Assembly: GCA_934563745.1 (NCBI GenBank)
Contig: CAKTHE010000005.1
Coordinates: 1 to 64,000 of the forward strand
DNA from: an uncultured Dysosmobacter sp.
Lineage (GTDB): Bacteria; Bacillota; Clostridia; Oscillospirales; Oscillospiraceae
Reading direction: 5' to 3'
Length of the DNA stretch: 64,000 nt
The notes under the pieces were generated by a model. The model saw only the letters and a list, made by a program, of their open reading frames with translations, was not told the DNA's origin and made no database searches. How positions within the stretch are numbered: position 1 is the stretch's first letter; every line of letters starts with the position of its first letter. Below are positions 62,527-64,000 of this stretch, piece after piece. The translations under genes were made by a program, and so were the position numbers.

Positions 62527-63691
62527 GACACTGTGCCTCCCCTTCCATAAATTTCAGGATCTCCGGCCACGAAGCGCGTACGCTGCCCTGGGCAAATCCG
62601 CTGCGCCCGCCGCCCCGGCCGGAGAGCGCGGCGTTCAGAGACTTGACCAGAGGTGTAATGTCCGCCCCGTCGGCCCGGACCAGCGCATAGAGGAAACCGC
62701 CCCGCTCCGGGGTCGGGGAGAAGGCGGCAGCCAGTCCGCCGCAGCGCTGTGCCACCGCGTCGCAAAGGCGGCGTGCGGCATCCGGCGTCAGCCCCTCCTC
62801 CTGTAAAAGCACATTGCCGGCACCGGCCAGCTGCTGGGCCCGGGCGGCAAATACGGATTCCTCCAGCCGGCCGACCTGCGCCCGGGCGGCGGTCAGCTCG
62901 TTTTGCAGGCGGAACACGGCTCCGGCTGCCGCCTCGGGCTTTACGCTCAGGTGCTGACCGATGTCCCGGGCCTGTTCCCAGGTGCGGGCAAGGTAGCGGT
63001 AGGCCCGGCTGCCGCACAGCAGCTCGATCCGGACGCCGGAACGGAATTTCTGTACGGATAAAAACTTGATGATACCCACCTGACCGGAGCGCAGCACATG
63101 GGTGCCGCAGCAGGCGCAGCAGTCCGCTCCCGGGAAGGTGACGATGCGCACGTCTCCTTCCAGCGGCTTTTTGCTGCGATAAGCAATGGCCTCCAGCTCC
63201 GCGCCCCGGTGGAAGGCGATGGAGACGGGATGATCTTCCCAGATGTACCGGTTGGCCTGCTCTTCGATCTCCAGCAGCTCCGCCCAGGGGATGTCAGCGT
63301 TGAAGTCGATGGTCACCAGGTCCGCGCCCATGTGGAAGCCCACGTTGTCGCAGCCGTATCGGCTGCAGATCAGGCCGGAGCAGATGTGCTCGCCGGAGTG
63401 CTGCTGCATGTGATCAAAGCGGCGGGCCCAGTCGATGCGGCCGGTGACGGTCTGCCCGATTTCCACTGCTTTTTCAAGGTTGTGGAAAACGACGCCGTTT
63501 TTTTCATGCACGTCCGTAACGGCGACCCCGCCCAACGTTCCGTGGTCCGCCGGCTGACCGCCGCCCTCCGGATAAAAGGCAGTCCGGTCCAATACGGCGA
63601 CAAAGCCGGCTTTGTCCGCTGTACAGGAGAGGACTGTGGCGGTGAATTCCGTTAAGAAGGGATCCTGTTCGTAGAGCTTTTCCGTGTCCAT
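62492..63691 (-). CDS. alanyl-tRNA editing protein (AlaX-like with DHHA1 region)
   Basis: 399 residues. The N-terminal part matches the editing domain of alanyl-tRNA synthetase (DRTAFYPEGGGQPADHGTLG). Zinc ligands are HSGEH (H98, H102) and CCGTH (C194 or C195 with H198). A coiled segment (about 255-290) and a C-terminal DHHA1-like region (SGRGGGRSGFAQGS) follow. It should hydrolyse mischarged Ser- or Gly-tRNA(Ala) in trans. It lies upstream of and overlaps a GntR regulator, an unusual partner. The start MDTEKLYEQDPFLTEF is the family-like one. Confidence 0.88.
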   Translation of the reverse strand: MDTEKLYEQDPFLTEFTATVLSCTADKAGFVAVLDRTAFYPEGGGQPADHGTLGGVAVTDVHEKNGVVFHNLEKAVEIGQTVTGRIDWARRFDHMQQHSGEHICSGLICSRYGCDNVGFHMGADLVTIDFNADIPWAELLEIEEQANRYIWEDHPVSIAFHRGAELEAIAYRSKKPLEGDVRIVTFPGADCCACCGTHVLRSGQVGIIKFLSVQKFRSGVRIELLCGSRAYRYLARTWEQARDIGQHLSVKPEAAAGAVFRLQNELTAARAQVGRLEESVFAARAQQLAGAGNVLLQEEGLTPDAARRLCDAVAQRCGGLAAAFSPTPERGGFLYALVRADGADITPLVKSLNAALSGRGGGRSGFAQGSVRASWPEILKFMEGEAQCHAQLGKLSEGH

Positions 63692-63716
63692 GGGGGAAAA
63701 CTTCCTTTCCAGATTC

Positions 63717-64000
63717 TCAGCTGATGGTGACGATGAAGCGCCACAGGGGCTCGATCAGACCCAGCCCCACAAAGGCGGACAAAACGTTGGCAGCAACGGC
63801 ATAGAATCCGGCCTGGCGCGGACCGTGTTCTGTCAGCAGGAGGCGGTAAGCCAGCAGTTCCGCGATCAGAATGACCAGCTCAATGGGAATGTAGAAAAAC
63901 AGCGACCAGCCGCTGACGCCGTTCTGGACCGTGACGATGGCCAGGTACACGGCAAAGGCGCCCTGGGTTACCAGATTGACCAGGAAAAAGCTGCGCCAGC
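63717..64000 (-). CDS. multi-pass membrane protein, 5' end beyond the window
   Basis: The open frame runs to the window edge, so only about 94 C-terminal residues are visible. They contain at least three hydrophobic segments (FFLVNLVTQGAFAVYLAIV, SLFFYIPIELVILIAELLAY, ANVLSAFVGLGLIEPLW). An internal GTG near 63950 is not taken as the start because the same hydrophobic pattern continues upstream. I do not recognise the family. It ends 26 bases before the editing-protein gene and probably shares its transcript. Confidence 0.6.
   Translation of the reverse strand, partial: WRSFFLVNLVTQGAFAVYLAIVTVQNGVSGWSLFFYIPIELVILIAELLAYRLLLTEHGPRQAGFYAVAANVLSAFVGLGLIEPLWRFIVTIS

Overview
The window looks like chromosomal DNA from a GC-rich, anaerobic, butyrate-type Firmicute of the Clostridia (most likely Oscillospirales). 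The evidence is the Bacillota gene order around dnaA, SepF, a DUF370/RemB-like gene between gyrB and recF, a glycine T-box riboswitch, butyrate kinase and a group B-like [FeFe] hydrogenase. The assignment to order is inference from gene content and base composition. I saw no rRNA, tRNA, CRISPR array, prophage or intact insertion sequence.

Replication origin block (about 44-57.4 kb): gyrA, gyrB, a DUF370 gene, recF, a YaaA S4 protein, dnaN and dnaA run leftward. rpmH, rnpA, yidD, yidC and jag run rightward from a near-consensus promoter. The DnaA-box-like sites I can find at the origin lie between dnaA and dnaN (52.7-52.9 kb), next to an AT-rich stretch. They are degenerate (TTTTCCACA / CTTTCCACA). 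A second, tighter cluster of the same motif lies at 61.40-61.44 kb.

Left part (0-12 kb): a gene remnant, a small conserved protein, a PucR-like regulator divergent from a YkvI-type membrane transporter, and a protein made of two tandem SnoaL-like domains. Next comes a leftward three-gene phosphorelay operon (REC-HD-GYP-GGDEF regulator, HPt protein, hybrid histidine kinase) that should link a signal to cyclic-di-GMP, then trpS and an AEC-family transporter.

Peptide-uptake locus (12.5-23 kb): a leftward regulator fusing a LacI-type DNA-binding protein to a solute-binding domain faces a rightward operon. The operon encodes an M19 dipeptidase homologue, a complete oligopeptide ABC transporter (lipoprotein, two permeases, two ATPases) and a second M19 homologue. 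Both M19 proteins lack the usual HxD and Glu metal ligands. A perfect LacI-type palindrome lies in the divergent promoter region.

Middle (23-44 kb): rnhA, nadE, a flavin-reductase-like protein, then a leftward Gld-type ABC exporter (ATPase, permease, GldG-like, DUF4340) followed by a histidine kinase/response regulator pair. Direct repeats of OmpR type overlap the exporter promoter. Then come a diguanylate cyclase, the hydrogenase, a metal-efflux module (CadC-like repressor, stand-alone HMA metallochaperone, P-type ATPase), a hotdog thioesterase, a HAD phosphatase, butyrate kinase, a MATE exporter, a GreA-family factor and sepF.

Right part (57.4-64 kb): T-box-controlled glyS, an LTA-synthase-like sulfatase-fold enzyme, a gene-free 465-base region with DnaA-box-like repeats, GntR-type operators and two possible small-RNA units, then a leftward alanyl-tRNA editing protein/GntR pair and the end of a membrane-protein gene cut by the window edge.
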